The position numbers and the translations under genes are program-made. The notes under the pieces are model-generated. The model had not been told where the DNA came from. It saw only the letters and a list, made by a program, of their open reading frames with translations, and searched no databases. Positions 17,567 through 25,862 of a DNA stretch of 64,000 nt are shown piece after piece (positions within the stretch are counted from its first letter, which is position 1; every line of letters begins with the position of its first letter). Origin of the DNA: Zetaproteobacteria bacterium CG1_02_55_237. GTDB taxonomy: Bacteria > Pseudomonadota > Zetaproteobacteria > Mariprofundales > Mariprofundaceae. Where the stretch lies: the NCBI GenBank assembly GCA_001871195.1, contig MNXA01000048.1:1-64000 (forward strand), given 5' to 3'.

Positions 17567-18396
17567 ATGAACAGGCTGTTTTGTGGTTTGTTGCTGCTAT
17601 GCGCCATCTTGTCGGCGGCCGACAGCGCATCGGCTGACGGAGCAAAGAGAATGATTCAGGGTATCGAGTCATACCGGCAGAGTTATATCCTGCTGGATAG
17701 CTACAACGATCACTACAATTTCAATTCCATTTATGGTCCTAACAACAAATACCTGTATCAGGAAGTGAAGTACCAGATCAGCTTTCAGGGCGTTATTACC
17801 GATTTCGGGGATAGCCCGTACGAGTTGGGAGGCTCCTATACCCAGCAGTCCTACTGGCAGGTTTTCAATTCGGCATTGTCCGCACCGTTTCGTGAGACCA
17901 ACTATGCGCCGGAAATATTCGTTCGTTGGCAGGATAAAGATGCCCCTTTGTTCGACAAGGACACGTTTTATCGGGTTGGTTTTGAACACCAGTCCAACGG
18001 TCAATCCCAGCCCTTGTCGCGCAGCTGGAACCGGTTTACGGCGAGGTGAAGCTGCAGGATCCAGACGATGTGTGGCTGGGAGCCCTGCGCGGCTGGTGGC
18101 GCATTCCGGAAAAGGCTGCCAAAGATGACAATCCCGGGATCACCAACTACTACGGATTCTGGCAGTTCGATGGTCGCTACACGCTTGGCGATGAACGCAA
18201 GCACAAGCTCCACCTGATGCTGCGCGACAACTTGCACAGAAAAAACAAAGGTGCGGTGCAGCTCGACTGGAGCTGGAGGATATTCCATGATTTCAGTCTC
18301 TACGTGCAGGGTTTCTATGGGTACGGTGAGAATCTGATTGAATACAACTACGTCAGTGCCCGTATTGGTGCCGGTGTCCTGCTGACCAATTGGTAG
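17567..18396 (+). pseudogene. pldA: Outer-membrane phospholipase A, frameshifted
   Basis: Two overlapping frames together encode one OMPLA of about 276 residues. The first part has a signal peptide (MNRLFCGLLLLCAILSAADS) and the active-site segment FEHQSNGQSQPLSRSWNR with the His, Ser and Asn of the catalytic triad. At 18032-18034 one base is missing (CCGG instead of CCGGG): the frame then runs to a stop at 18049. The -1-shifted frame continues VYGEVKLQDPDDVWLGAL and keeps the late barrel motif GYGENLIEYNYVSARIGAG. OMPLA is a dimeric, calcium-dependent outer-membrane phospholipase active when the membrane is disturbed. Either a recent inactivation or a sequencing error. Confidence 0.9.
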
Positions 18397-18446
18397 GCAT
18401 TCGTTACACTTCCGCCGCCTGAGACATGCAGGCACGCGGAGAAAAC

Positions 18447-20042
18447 ATGAGTTTGAACAAAGAAATCAATAAACGGCGCACCTTCGGCATCATTTCCCAC
18501 CCGGACTCGGGTAAAACGACGCTGACCGAGAAACTGCTGTTGTTCGGCGGTGCGATTCAGATGGCCGGTGCGGTAAAAGCTCGCCGGGCCTCCCGCCATG
18601 CCACTTCCGACTGGATGCAGATCGAGCAGGAGCGTGGTATTTCGGTTGCTTCCTCGGTGATGAAATTCAATTACCAACATGGCGGCAAGGAATACGAAAT
18701 TAACCTACTCGACACTCCGGGCCACCAGGACTTTTCCGAAGACACCTACCGCGTGCTGACTGCGGTGGACTCGGCCATGATGGTGATTGATTCGGGCAAG
18801 GGCGTGGAAGCGCAGACGGAGAAGCTGATGGAGGTGTGTCGCATGCGTAACACACCCATCGTTACCTTTATCAACAAGCTGGACCGCGAAGGTCTTGATC
18901 CGCTTGAGTTGCTTGCCGATATCGAAAACAAATTACAGATCGAGTGCGTGCCGATGTCCTGGCCGATTGGTATGGGTAAATCCTTCAAGGGTGTTTTCAA
19001 CCTGTATAAGAATGAGTTGAACCTGTTTACACCATCGGCTTCAACCCGACATGCCGATGCCGTGCATATCGAGGATTTGAGCGATCCCAGGCTTGATGAG
19101 TTGCTTGGTTCGCAGGCCGCTGATGAGTTGCGCGATGGTGTTGAGCTGATGCAGGGGGCGGCGATTCCGTTTGATCGGGAGCAGTTCCTTAATGGCGGCC
19201 AAACCCCGGTGTTTTTCGGCAGTGCGGTCAATAATTTTGGTGTGCGTGAGTTGCTTGATGCCTTTGTCGAACTGGCACCGGCGCCGGGTCCGCGTGCGGC
19301 GGCCGAGCGGATGGTTGAGCCGGATGAAAAGGATTTTTCGGCTTTTGCCTTCAAGATTCAGGCAAATATGGATCCGGCGCACCGCGACCGCATTGCCTTC
19401 TTTCGCATCTGTTCCGGTAAGTTTTCGCGTGGCATGACCGTGCGGCATCACCGCATCGGCAAGGATGTGAAGCTGGCCAATGCCACCATCTTTATGGCGC
19501 AGGACAGGGCGCATGTCGAGGAAGCCTACGCCGGCGATATCATTGGTATCCATAACCACGGTACCATTCGCATCGGGGACACCTTTACCAGCAAGGAACC
19601 GCTTAAATTCACCGGTATACCTAATTTCGCACCGGAGATGTTCCGTCGTATCCGTCTGAATGATCCGATGAAGCGCAAGCAACTGCACAAGGGGCTGATG
19701 CAGCTTTCCGAGGAAGGGGCGGTGCAGGTGTTCAGAACGGTGCTGACCGGCGATTACCTGCTGGGTGCGGTGGGTGTGTTGCAGTTCGATGTGGCCGTGG
19801 CCCGGTTGAAGGCGGAGTACAACGTTGATGCCGATTATGTCGGCACTGATTTCAAGTTGGCCCGTTGGATCAAATGTGACAATGCTGCCAAGCTCAAGGA
19901 GTTCGAACGCGTGTTTGCTGCGAGTCTGGCGCTTGATTCGGACGATAGTCTTGCCTATCTCGCCCCCGATGCCTGGAAGTTGCGTTATACCGAAGAGCAG
20001 TGGCCCGAAGTGAAGTTTTTCAAGACACGGGAAAATCTGTGA
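18447..20042 (+). CDS. prfC: Peptide chain release factor 3
   Basis: 531 aa from the ATG with GGAG 5 nt upstream. RF3 is a translational GTPase that recycles RF1/RF2 from ribosomes after termination. Seen: G1 [13 protein letters not shown] (about 18-30), the switch region [19 protein letters not shown]3 [15 protein letters not shown]4 NKLDREG, and the C-terminal RF3 domain. The last bases overlap the start of the next gene (GTGA). Confidence 0.96.
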   Translation: MSLNKEINKRRTFGIISHPDSGKTTLTEKLLLFGGAIQMAGAVKARRASRHATSDWMQIEQERGISVASSVMKFNYQHGGKEYEINLLDTPGHQDFSEDTYRVLTAVDSAMMVIDSGKGVEAQTEKLMEVCRMRNTPIVTFINKLDREGLDPLELLADIENKLQIECVPMSWPIGMGKSFKGVFNLYKNELNLFTPSASTRHADAVHIEDLSDPRLDELLGSQAADELRDGVELMQGAAIPFDREQFLNGGQTPVFFGSAVNNFGVRELLDAFVELAPAPGPRAAAERMVEPDEKDFSAFAFKIQANMDPAHRDRIAFFRICSGKFSRGMTVRHHRIGKDVKLANATIFMAQDRAHVEEAYAGDIIGIHNHGTIRIGDTFTSKEPLKFTGIPNFAPEMFRRIRLNDPMKRKQLHKGLMQLSEEGAVQVFRTVLTGDYLLGAVGVLQFDVAVARLKAEYNVDADYVGTDFKLARWIKCDNAAKLKEFERVFAASLALDSDDSLAYLAPDAWKLRYTEEQWPEVKFFKTRENL

Positions 20043-21235
20043 GTATCAAGCCGTTCAATTTTGCTGCCACACCGCACATCCATTTTGGTGCAGGTCAGCG
20101 CGCGCGCCTGAAAGAGCTGGCCGGAACATTTGCTCAGGGAGGCAATAATCGACTGTTGCTGCTAACCGGCGGGCAATCATTCGATGACTCTGCCATGTGT
20201 CAGGCCTTGTGGGATGATCTTTCGGCAGGCTTTGATGTGCAGCGTCTGCGCGTAGCGGGCGAGCCCTCGCCGGCCCTGATTGATGCGGCTGTGACCGAAT
20301 ATCATGCCTTCAATCCTTGTTGCGTGATTGCCATTGGCGGTGGCAGCACTGTGGATGCTGCCAAGGCCATCGCAGGTCTTTTGCCGCTAGGTGAATCAGT
20401 GATGGAATATCTTGAAGGGGTGGGCAAGGGACGTACGTATTGTGGCCCGGCGACACCCTTTATCGCTGTGCCGACCACGGCCGGAACGGGCGGTGAAACA
20501 AGCAAGAATGCTGTGCTTTCGGTGATCGGTGAGCATGGGTACAAGAAATCGTTTCGCGACGAGATGCTGGTTGCCCGGCACATTATTCTTGACCCGGAAT
20601 TGACCCTTTCCTGTCCTCCCGAGCTTACCGCCGCATGTGGTATGGATGCCTTTACCCAGTTGCTTGAGTCGTATGTTTCCAGTCGCGCGAATCCGATGAC
20701 CGATGCACTGGCTTTAAGTGGTATGCAGATGGTACGTGATCATCTGCTGACAGCAGTGGAACAAGGCGAACGGATTGAGGCGCGCAGCGCCATGCTTTAT
20801 GCATCGTCTCTCTCCGGCCTGACTTTGGCCAATGCAGGGCTGGGCAGCGTACACGGTCTGGCATCGCCACTGGGTGCATTCTTCCCGATTCCGCACGGTG
20901 TGGTCTGCGGTACGCTGCTGCATGCGGCGACACAATTGAACATATCTGCCATGCAGTCCAGAGAGCCGGGCAATCCGGCACTGGGTAAATATGCTGAAGC
21001 AGGGCGTTTATTGGTTGATGATGCAATGATGCCTGATGATGTCGCACTTGATGCTTTGCTTGCTGTGCTTGAAGGATGGTGCGAGGGCTTGAAGATGAAA
21101 CGGCTGGGTGAATACGGGGTTGCTCAGGACGATATTCCGCGCATTGTAGCAAACAGCCGTGGCAACAGCATGCAGACCAATCCCATTGTGTTAAGCGACG
21201 AGGAAATCGCCGGACTTATCAGCTGTCGGCTTTAA
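20039..21235 (+). CDS. Iron-containing (group III) alcohol dehydrogenase
   Basis: 398 aa from GTG overlapping the prfC stop; this start places [16 protein letters not shown] at the N-terminus as in the family. Seen: the NAD(P)-binding [63 protein letters not shown]. The metal site of the family is normally Asp, His, His, His; here the first His is Gln (MDAFTQ), a variant seen in one subgroup, while the two later His remain. It reduces aldehydes or oxidises alcohols with unknown substrate. It converges with pgsA and their 3' ends overlap by 17 bp. Confidence 0.88.
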   Translation: MSIKPFNFAATPHIHFGAGQRARLKELAGTFAQGGNNRLLLLTGGQSFDDSAMCQALWDDLSAGFDVQRLRVAGEPSPALIDAAVTEYHAFNPCCVIAIGGGSTVDAAKAIAGLLPLGESVMEYLEGVGKGRTYCGPATPFIAVPTTAGTGGETSKNAVLSVIGEHGYKKSFRDEMLVARHIILDPELTLSCPPELTAACGMDAFTQLLESYVSSRANPMTDALALSGMQMVRDHLLTAVEQGERIEARSAMLYASSLSGLTLANAGLGSVHGLASPLGAFFPIPHGVVCGTLLHAATQLNISAMQSREPGNPALGKYAEAGRLLVDDAMMPDDVALDALLAVLEGWCEGLKMKRLGEYGVAQDDIPRIVANSRGNSMQTNPIVLSDEEIAGLISCRL

Positions 21236-21833
21236 GACCGCCGGAGCTTGTGATGACAGGTTGCTCTTTATCGTTTTCGCTAGGGGTGTCGTCGTCAATC
21301 AGCACACCCCATGCATCACGCAGGTATTCATAAGCTGACCACAGGGTGAGCAGAGCGGCTATCCACAGCAGGACAATGCCTGTCAGGTGCATATTGATGC
21401 CAAAAACCGTGATATGCAGAAGCAGGCAGACAACCGCCACCATCTGCACGGCAGTTTTCCATTTCGCCAGTGAAGAGACATGAACAATGCTGGAAACCTG
21501 CGCCAGCCATTCGCGCAGTGCACTGATTACGATCTCACGACCAATGATGATGGCGGCCAGCAGGGCAGGAGCACGATCGGCTTCCACCAGCAGGACGAGG
21601 GCTGTGGCGACGAGCAACTTGTCGGCTACAGGATCAAGGAAGCGCCCAAAGGCCGTGATCTCGTTGCGACTGCGGGCCAGATAGCCGTCCAGCCAGTCGG
21701 TGGCTGAGGCAAGTCCGAACAATGCTGCAGCCAGAACATAACCTGCTTTCCCCGGAACGTAAAAGGCAATCGCAAGCAGAGGAATCAGCAGTACGCGAGA
21801 AACAGTCAGTTGATTGGAAAGCGTCCAAGTCAT
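21219..21833 (-). CDS. pgsA: CDP-diacylglycerol-glycerol-3-phosphate phosphatidyltransferase
   Basis: 204 aa integral membrane enzyme that makes phosphatidylglycerophosphate, the precursor of phosphatidylglycerol. The CDP-alcohol phosphatidyltransferase signature D-G-x2-A-R-x8-G-x3-D-x3-D is visible as DGYLARSRNEITAFGRFLDP followed by VADK, with PNQLT-like NQLTVSRVLLIPLL at the start and 4-5 hydrophobic segments. pgpA, the next enzyme of the same pathway, is about 5 kb away on the other strand. Confidence 0.95.
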   Translation of the reverse strand: MTWTLSNQLTVSRVLLIPLLAIAFYVPGKAGYVLAAALFGLASATDWLDGYLARSRNEITAFGRFLDPVADKLLVATALVLLVEADRAPALLAAIIIGREIVISALREWLAQVSSIVHVSSLAKWKTAVQMVAVVCLLLHITVFGINMHLTGIVLLWIAALLTLWSAYEYLRDAWGVLIDDDTPSENDKEQPVITSSGGLKADS

Positions 21834-22238
21834 GCCCGCTATTGTTGACGTATGAGGCTCGGGGGTAAAGGGGTAAAATTATCTGCGTGAGGGTATCGTT
21901 CGAAACATTATTCCTGACAGTTGGGCAGAGAAATTGCCTGAAGGGCTTGTGTTTCAAGGGCTAAGCCGAGTTGTCCACAATGCCTGTGGATAACTTGCTG
22001 AATAACTTTTGCTAAATCCATACGTGACAGGCCGGACTCATATTTGTTAAGTGGGGATTAAAATTTAGTCATTACAAAAAAAATATATTAAACAATCAGT
22101 TGTATAATAATGTTAATGTTATGGATTCATATCCTTGGCGAAATCACATGAACATTTATAACGCATGCGGGATGGTGGATAAGTCTGAATGAGATGCAGC
22201 ATAAAGGGCTTGAAACGGGGCTGCACAACCCTTTGCAA
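21834..22238. other. 405-bp gene-free region with DnaA-box-like sites and AT-rich tract
   Basis: TTGTCCACA (21971-21979) and TGTGGATAA (21985-21993) form an inverted pair of DnaA-box-like 9-mers; the second is a perfect reverse complement of TTATCCACA. A weaker copy, GGTGGATAA, is at 22174-22182. Between them, about 22065-22135, lies an AT-rich tract with A and T runs. This resembles a replication origin or a DnaA-controlled promoter. The neighbours (pgsA, trmL) are not classical oriC neighbours and no dnaA is in the window. Confidence 0.45.
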
Positions 22239-22706
22239 CTATTCCGTCAGCGTATTCATTTGTCGCAAGGCTTCATAAGCAACGATGGCACAGGCGGAAG
22301 AAAGATTCAGTGAGCGAACCGGGGCATCGTGGCGCATGGGAATGCGCAGCGGGCTGATCTCATTTAACACATGCTCGGGCAGACCACGTGATTCCGGTCC
22401 CATGACCAGAACATCACCGGGGGAGAACCGTGTCTGCCAGATTGTTTGTCCTGCTTTGGTACTCAGTCCGTACCAGTTGTGATCCTTCAGTGTATGCCGA
22501 ACCTCAGCCCAGTCCTTGTACTCCCGAACATTCAGGTAAGGCCAGTAGTCCAGTCCGGCCCGCTTGAGTTGCTTGTCGTCAATTGTAAAGCCCAGCGGGT
22601 GCACCAGATGCAGGTGGATGCCCGTGCAAGCGCAGAGGCGGGCGATATTTCCAGTATTGGGCGGTATCTCCGGTTCGAAGAGGACGAGATTCAGGTCTGC
22701 ATTCAT
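22239..22706 (-). CDS. trmL: tRNA (cytidine/uridine-34 2'-O)-methyltransferase
   Basis: 155 aa SPOUT methyltransferase that modifies the wobble base of certain leucine tRNAs. Seen: NLVLFEPEIPPNTGNIARLC at the N-terminus, HPLGFTIDDKQLKRAGLDYW, the knotted SAM-binding part VLVMGPESRGLPEHVL and SLNLSSACAIVAYEALRQ. Full length. Its first 26 codons and leader are duplicated immediately upstream (see the 22630 and 22811 repeats). Confidence 0.95.
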   Translation of the reverse strand: MNADLNLVLFEPEIPPNTGNIARLCACTGIHLHLVHPLGFTIDDKQLKRAGLDYWPYLNVREYKDWAEVRHTLKDHNWYGLSTKAGQTIWQTRFSPGDVLVMGPESRGLPEHVLNEISPLRIPMRHDAPVRSLNLSSACAIVAYEALRQMNTLTE

Positions 22707-22762
22707 GCGCTTGCACGATGCCGACGGATGGAGGCATTCGCAAGGGGTGAGTCATGCGGACT
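22630..22762. repeat. 133-bp direct repeat, copy A (5' end and leader of trmL)
   Basis: Matches 22811-22943 at an offset of 181 bp. About 77 bp lie inside trmL and 56 bp are its leader. The leader halves look identical in the two copies. The coding halves differ at seven bases or so, all at third codon positions. Confidence 0.9.
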
Positions 22763-22797
22763 TGTTCCGCATGATGAGGGGAAAGCGTTTTTCCCCT
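22752..22797 (+). promoter_or_regulatory. Double-hairpin element, copy A
   Basis: TCATGCGG / CCGCATGA (22752-22759 / 22767-22774) forms a perfect 8-bp stem. AGGGGAAA / TTTCCCCT (22777-22784 / 22790-22797) forms a second 8-bp stem with loop GCGTT. A related pair follows repeat copy B at 22934-22990. Confidence 0.6.
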
Positions 22798-22803
22798 ATG
22801 TAT

Positions 22804-22887
22804 TCAGACAGCGCAGAGACGGGCGATATTGCCTGTGTTAGGCGGTATCTCCGGTTCGAAGAGGACGAGGTTCAGGTCTGCATTCAT
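22804..22887 (-). pseudogene. Duplicated 5' fragment of trmL
   Basis: A minus-strand frame gives the same first 26 residues as TrmL (MNADLNLVLFEPEIPPNTGN, then IARLCA), then V and stop. Codon differences from the intact gene are all synonymous (for example AAT-ACT-GGA against AAC-ACA-GGC). That pattern means both copies diverged as coding sequence before this one was cut down. It keeps the trmL leader upstream, so it may still be transcribed. Confidence 0.85.
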
Positions 22888-22943
22888 GCGCTTGCACGAT
22901 GCCGACGGATGGAGGCATTCGCAAGGGGTGAGTCATGCGGACT
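22811..22943. repeat. 133-bp direct repeat, copy B
   Basis: Second copy of the trmL 5' end plus leader, within the 357-bp region (22707-23063) between trmL and ribE. Apart from this repeat, the two hairpin pairs and a CCGG-rich inverted repeat near 23035-23050, nothing else was recognised in that region. No FMN riboswitch core was found. Confidence 0.9.
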
Positions 22944-22990
22944 GGCTTGATGCATCTATGGCGCATGCCGAGGGGAGAGCGATATCTCCC
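22934..22990 (+). promoter_or_regulatory. Double-hairpin element, copy B
   Basis: CATGCG / CGCATG (22934-22939 / 22962-22967) and GGGAGA / TCTCCC (22973-22978 / 22985-22990). The second stem differs from copy A by a paired change (GGGGAAA/TTTCCCC to GGGGAGA/TCTCCC), a compensatory substitution that argues for a maintained structure. It ends 73 bp before ribE. Confidence 0.55.
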
Positions 22991-23063
22991 GATTGGTCTT
23001 GCACAATAAACCTGCAATGTTTGCGGATGCATCGGCCGGACATGCCGGTTAGAGTGCGGCCAC

Positions 23064-23696
23064 ATGTTTACCGGCATTATTCAGGATGTGGGATGCATCT
23101 CGTGTATCAGGCACGAGCAGGCACAAGCCCATTTCAGTATTTCAACCTCGTTGGATACATCCAACTGGCATATCGGCGATTCCATTGCCGTGGATGGCTG
23201 CTGCCTGACGGCAACCACTATTTGTTCTGACAGTTTTGATGTCACCTTGTCGTTGGAAACGCTTAAATTGACCGTATTTGCTTATGCAGAGGAAGGACGC
23301 AGGGTCAATCTTGAGCCTGCACTGCGCATGGGTGATGCGCTCGGCGGGCATATGGTCAGCGGCCATGTGGACGGTCTTGGCAGGCTGGAAGAACTGAAAG
23401 AAATCGGTGAGCACCGTTTTATGCGCTATTCTCTGCCTAAAGAGTTGTTGCGCTATGTGGTGCACAAGGGCTCGGTGGCAGTGAATGGTGTAAGCCTGAC
23501 AGTGAACGAGGCCGATGATCACGGCTTTACCGTGAACCTCATTCCGCATACGCTGGCGAACACCAACCTCGGCGATCTGAAGGCGGGTGATGCCGTCAAT
23601 ATTGAGACCGATCTGCTCGGACGCTATGTCGAACGTTTGATGGCACAACAAGGACAACCGGCACAGCCGGAACAATCAGGAGAACTTACAGGATGA
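23064..23696 (+). CDS. ribE: Riboflavin synthase, alpha chain
   Basis: 210 aa; makes riboflavin from two lumazine molecules. Two lumazine-binding repeats are visible: MFTGIIQDVGCI...GDSIAVDGCCLT and GGHMVSGHVDGLG...GSVAVNGVSLTVNEADDHG. The C-terminal tail is Gln/Pro-rich (QQGQPAQPEQSGEL), slightly longer than usual. First gene of the rib operon; its stop overlaps the ribBA start (ATGA). The region upstream carries the tandem repeats described separately. Confidence 0.96.
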   Translation: MFTGIIQDVGCISCIRHEQAQAHFSISTSLDTSNWHIGDSIAVDGCCLTATTICSDSFDVTLSLETLKLTVFAYAEEGRRVNLEPALRMGDALGGHMVSGHVDGLGRLEELKEIGEHRFMRYSLPKELLRYVVHKGSVAVNGVSLTVNEADDHGFTVNLIPHTLANTNLGDLKAGDAVNIETDLLGRYVERLMAQQGQPAQPEQSGELTG

Positions 23697-24907
23697 AGCT
23701 GGCCAGTTGTGAAGAGCTGATTGAGGAATTGCGCGCCGGTCGCATGATTATCCTCGCCGATGATGAAGATCGGGAAAATGAGGGCGATCTGGTGATGGCG
23801 GGCGAGTGGGTCACCCCCAAAGCCGTTAATTTCATGGCCACCCATGCGCGTGGCCTGATTTGTCTTGCCCTGACTGAGGAGCAGGTAACGCGCCTGAATA
23901 TTCCGCTGATGGTCAAGGACTCGAATGCTAAATTCAAATCTGCATTCACCGTGTCCATTGAGGCAGCTGAAGGTGTGACAACAGGGATTTCCGCCTTTGA
24001 CCGTGCGCATACTATTCGCGTGGCTTCCAGTGAGAATTCCGGGCCGACCGACGTGGTCAGCCCAGGGCACATCTTTCCGCTGATGGCCCAGAAGGGCGGT
24101 GTGCTGGTGCGCGCCGGGCATACCGAGGCCAGTATCGATCTGGTGAACCTTGCCGGATTAAAGCCGGCGGGCGTGATCTGCGAGATCATGAACGAGGACG
24201 GCAGCATGGCACGCATGCCGGAACTGATGGAATTTGCTCTGAAACATAACCTGAAGGTGGGCTGTATTGCCGATATCATTCGCCATCGCCTGAAGCATGA
24301 TTCATTGGTCAAACGCGAAGTTGAGGTGCGCCTGCCGACCGAATTCGGTGATTTCCGTATGGTTGGATATTCCAATGTCGTCGATAAGGCTGAGCATGTG
24401 GCCCTGGTCATGGGCGAGCCGGATGGTGACACGCCTTGTCTGGTGCGCGTGCACTCCGAATGCCTGACTGGCGATGTGTTTACCTCGCGGCGTTGCGATT
24501 GTGGTTCGCAGCTGCATGCTGCGATGCGGCAGGTGGCTGAGGCCGGCTGCGGTGTGATTCTTTATCTGCGTCAGGAAGGCCGTGGTATCGGCCTGTTCAA
24601 CAAGCTCAAGGCCTATAAATTGCAGGATGCCGGGCACGATACGGTGGATGCGAACAAGAAACTCGGTTTTCGTGCCGATCTCAGGGATTATGGTATCGGT
24701 GCACAAATCCTGCGCGATCTGGGTCTGCGCAAGCTGAATCTGCTGACCAACAACCCGAAGAAGATTGTCGGGCTCGATGGTTACGGCCTGGAGGTTTGCG
24801 AACGTGTGGCACTGGAAGTTGGTGCGCATGATGAAAATATCGGATACCTGACCACCAAGCGAGACAGAATGGGTCATTTGCTGGATATGAAGAGGGAGCG
24901 CGAATGA
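23693..24907 (+). CDS. ribBA: Bifunctional DHBP synthase / GTP cyclohydrolase II
   Basis: 404 aa fusion supplying both precursors of riboflavin. The N-terminal half (about 1-200) is 3,4-dihydroxy-2-butanone-4-phosphate synthase: DDEDRENEGDLVMAGEWVT and RAGHTEASIDL. The C-terminal half (about 205-404) is the GTP cyclohydrolase II domain with the zinc-binding ECLTGDVFTSRRCDCGSQ and LRQEGRGIGLFNKLKAYKLQ. Both halves keep their key residues. Overlaps ribE and ribH by 4 bp each. Confidence 0.97.
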   Translation: MKLASCEELIEELRAGRMIILADDEDRENEGDLVMAGEWVTPKAVNFMATHARGLICLALTEEQVTRLNIPLMVKDSNAKFKSAFTVSIEAAEGVTTGISAFDRAHTIRVASSENSGPTDVVSPGHIFPLMAQKGGVLVRAGHTEASIDLVNLAGLKPAGVICEIMNEDGSMARMPELMEFALKHNLKVGCIADIIRHRLKHDSLVKREVEVRLPTEFGDFRMVGYSNVVDKAEHVALVMGEPDGDTPCLVRVHSECLTGDVFTSRRCDCGSQLHAAMRQVAEAGCGVILYLRQEGRGIGLFNKLKAYKLQDAGHDTVDANKKLGFRADLRDYGIGAQILRDLGLRKLNLLTNNPKKIVGLDGYGLEVCERVALEVGAHDENIGYLTTKRDRMGHLLDMKRERE

Positions 24908-25383
24908 GCCTGGATGCACCACAACTGGCCGGGAGCGTGGATGCCAGTGGTATGCACATTGGCGTGATTGTCAGCCGTTTCAATGAGGATATTACCGATG
25001 CATTGCTCGATGGGGCCAGATCAGCCCTGCTGGAGCACGGCGCTGAAGAGTCGGATATCCATATTGTGCTTGTGCCCGGTGCGCTGGAGATCGGCACCAT
25101 AGCTGCGCGCATGGCGGATAGCGGGCGCTATGATGCACTCGTTTGCTTGGGCTGCGTGATTCGTGGCGGCACCGCACATTTCGAACATGTTTGCCGGGTG
25201 TCGATGGATATGATTGCTGCTGTGGCAGCACGTGGAGATATCGGCGTCGGTAACGGTGTATTGACCGTTGATACCCATGAACAGGCCGTCGAGCGCATTG
25301 GTGGCGCACATGGTCACAAGGGTGCCGAGGCGGCCCTGACCGCAGTGGAAGTCGCAAATCTGTTGCGGCAATGGGAGGCCTGA
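24904..25383 (+). CDS. ribH: 6,7-dimethyl-8-ribityllumazine synthase
   Basis: 159 aa. Condenses the RibA-branch and RibB-branch products into lumazine. Seen: GVIVSRFNEDITDALLDGA, VLVPGALEIGTIAARMA, and the catalytic region LGCVIRGGTAHFEHVC with its His, then GNGVLTVDTHEQAVERIGG. Its stop and the nusB start share one base (TGATG), so translation is coupled. Confidence 0.96.
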   Translation: MSLDAPQLAGSVDASGMHIGVIVSRFNEDITDALLDGARSALLEHGAEESDIHIVLVPGALEIGTIAARMADSGRYDALVCLGCVIRGGTAHFEHVCRVSMDMIAAVAARGDIGVGNGVLTVDTHEQAVERIGGAHGHKGAEAALTAVEVANLLRQWEA

Positions 25384-25823
25384 TGGCAAATCGGCATAAG
25401 GCAAGACAATCAGCTCTGGAAACTCTGTATGCATGGCATAGTGCCGGGCAGGATGGCGCAGCCATTCCCGGGCTGCTGGCCGGTCGCCTGGTTGAAGAAG
25501 ACCGTGGCGATCAGGATAAGGATTATCTGCGCGAGATGGTGCTCGGTGTAGTTGAGCAGGTGGATAAGATCGATGAGATGATCTCCGGTGCGGTACGCGG
25601 GCGCAGCCTGAAAAGTATCGCACATGTGGAGCATAATGTGCTGCGTTTGGCCATCTGGGAGATGATGAACCGGATGGAGATTCCCTACCGGGTGATTATC
25701 AATGAGGCGCTTGAACTGACCAAGGCCTATGCCGATGAGCCGGGGCGTTCCTTTGTGAATGGCGTGCTGGATGGTTTGTCAAAGAATCTGCGTAAGCAGG
25801 AAAGCGGCAGCAAGAAGCGATAA
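25383..25823 (+). CDS. nusB: Transcription antitermination factor
   Basis: 146 aa. NusB with NusE binds boxA RNA and supports rRNA antitermination. Seen: NRHKARQSALETLYAW at the start, then DEMISGAVRGRSL, VEHNVLRLAIWEMM, IPYRVIINEALELTKAYADE and SFVNGVLDGL, the conserved end. Start chosen at the ATG overlapping the ribH stop, with GGAGG 5 nt before it. ribH-nusB-thiL-pgpA is a common proteobacterial order. Confidence 0.95.
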   Translation: MANRHKARQSALETLYAWHSAGQDGAAIPGLLAGRLVEEDRGDQDKDYLREMVLGVVEQVDKIDEMISGAVRGRSLKSIAHVEHNVLRLAIWEMMNRMEIPYRVIINEALELTKAYADEPGRSFVNGVLDGLSKNLRKQESGSKKR

Positions 25824-25862
25824 CAGGATGCAGGGCAGTACCGGCATCAGGTCATGGTATCA

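Noticed and set aside
22707-23063. FMN riboswitch before ribE, prompted by GCCGACGGATGG
   Set aside because: The conserved AGGGUGAAAUUCCC-type segments and the rest of the RFN core are missing; only a short resemblance to one element exists.
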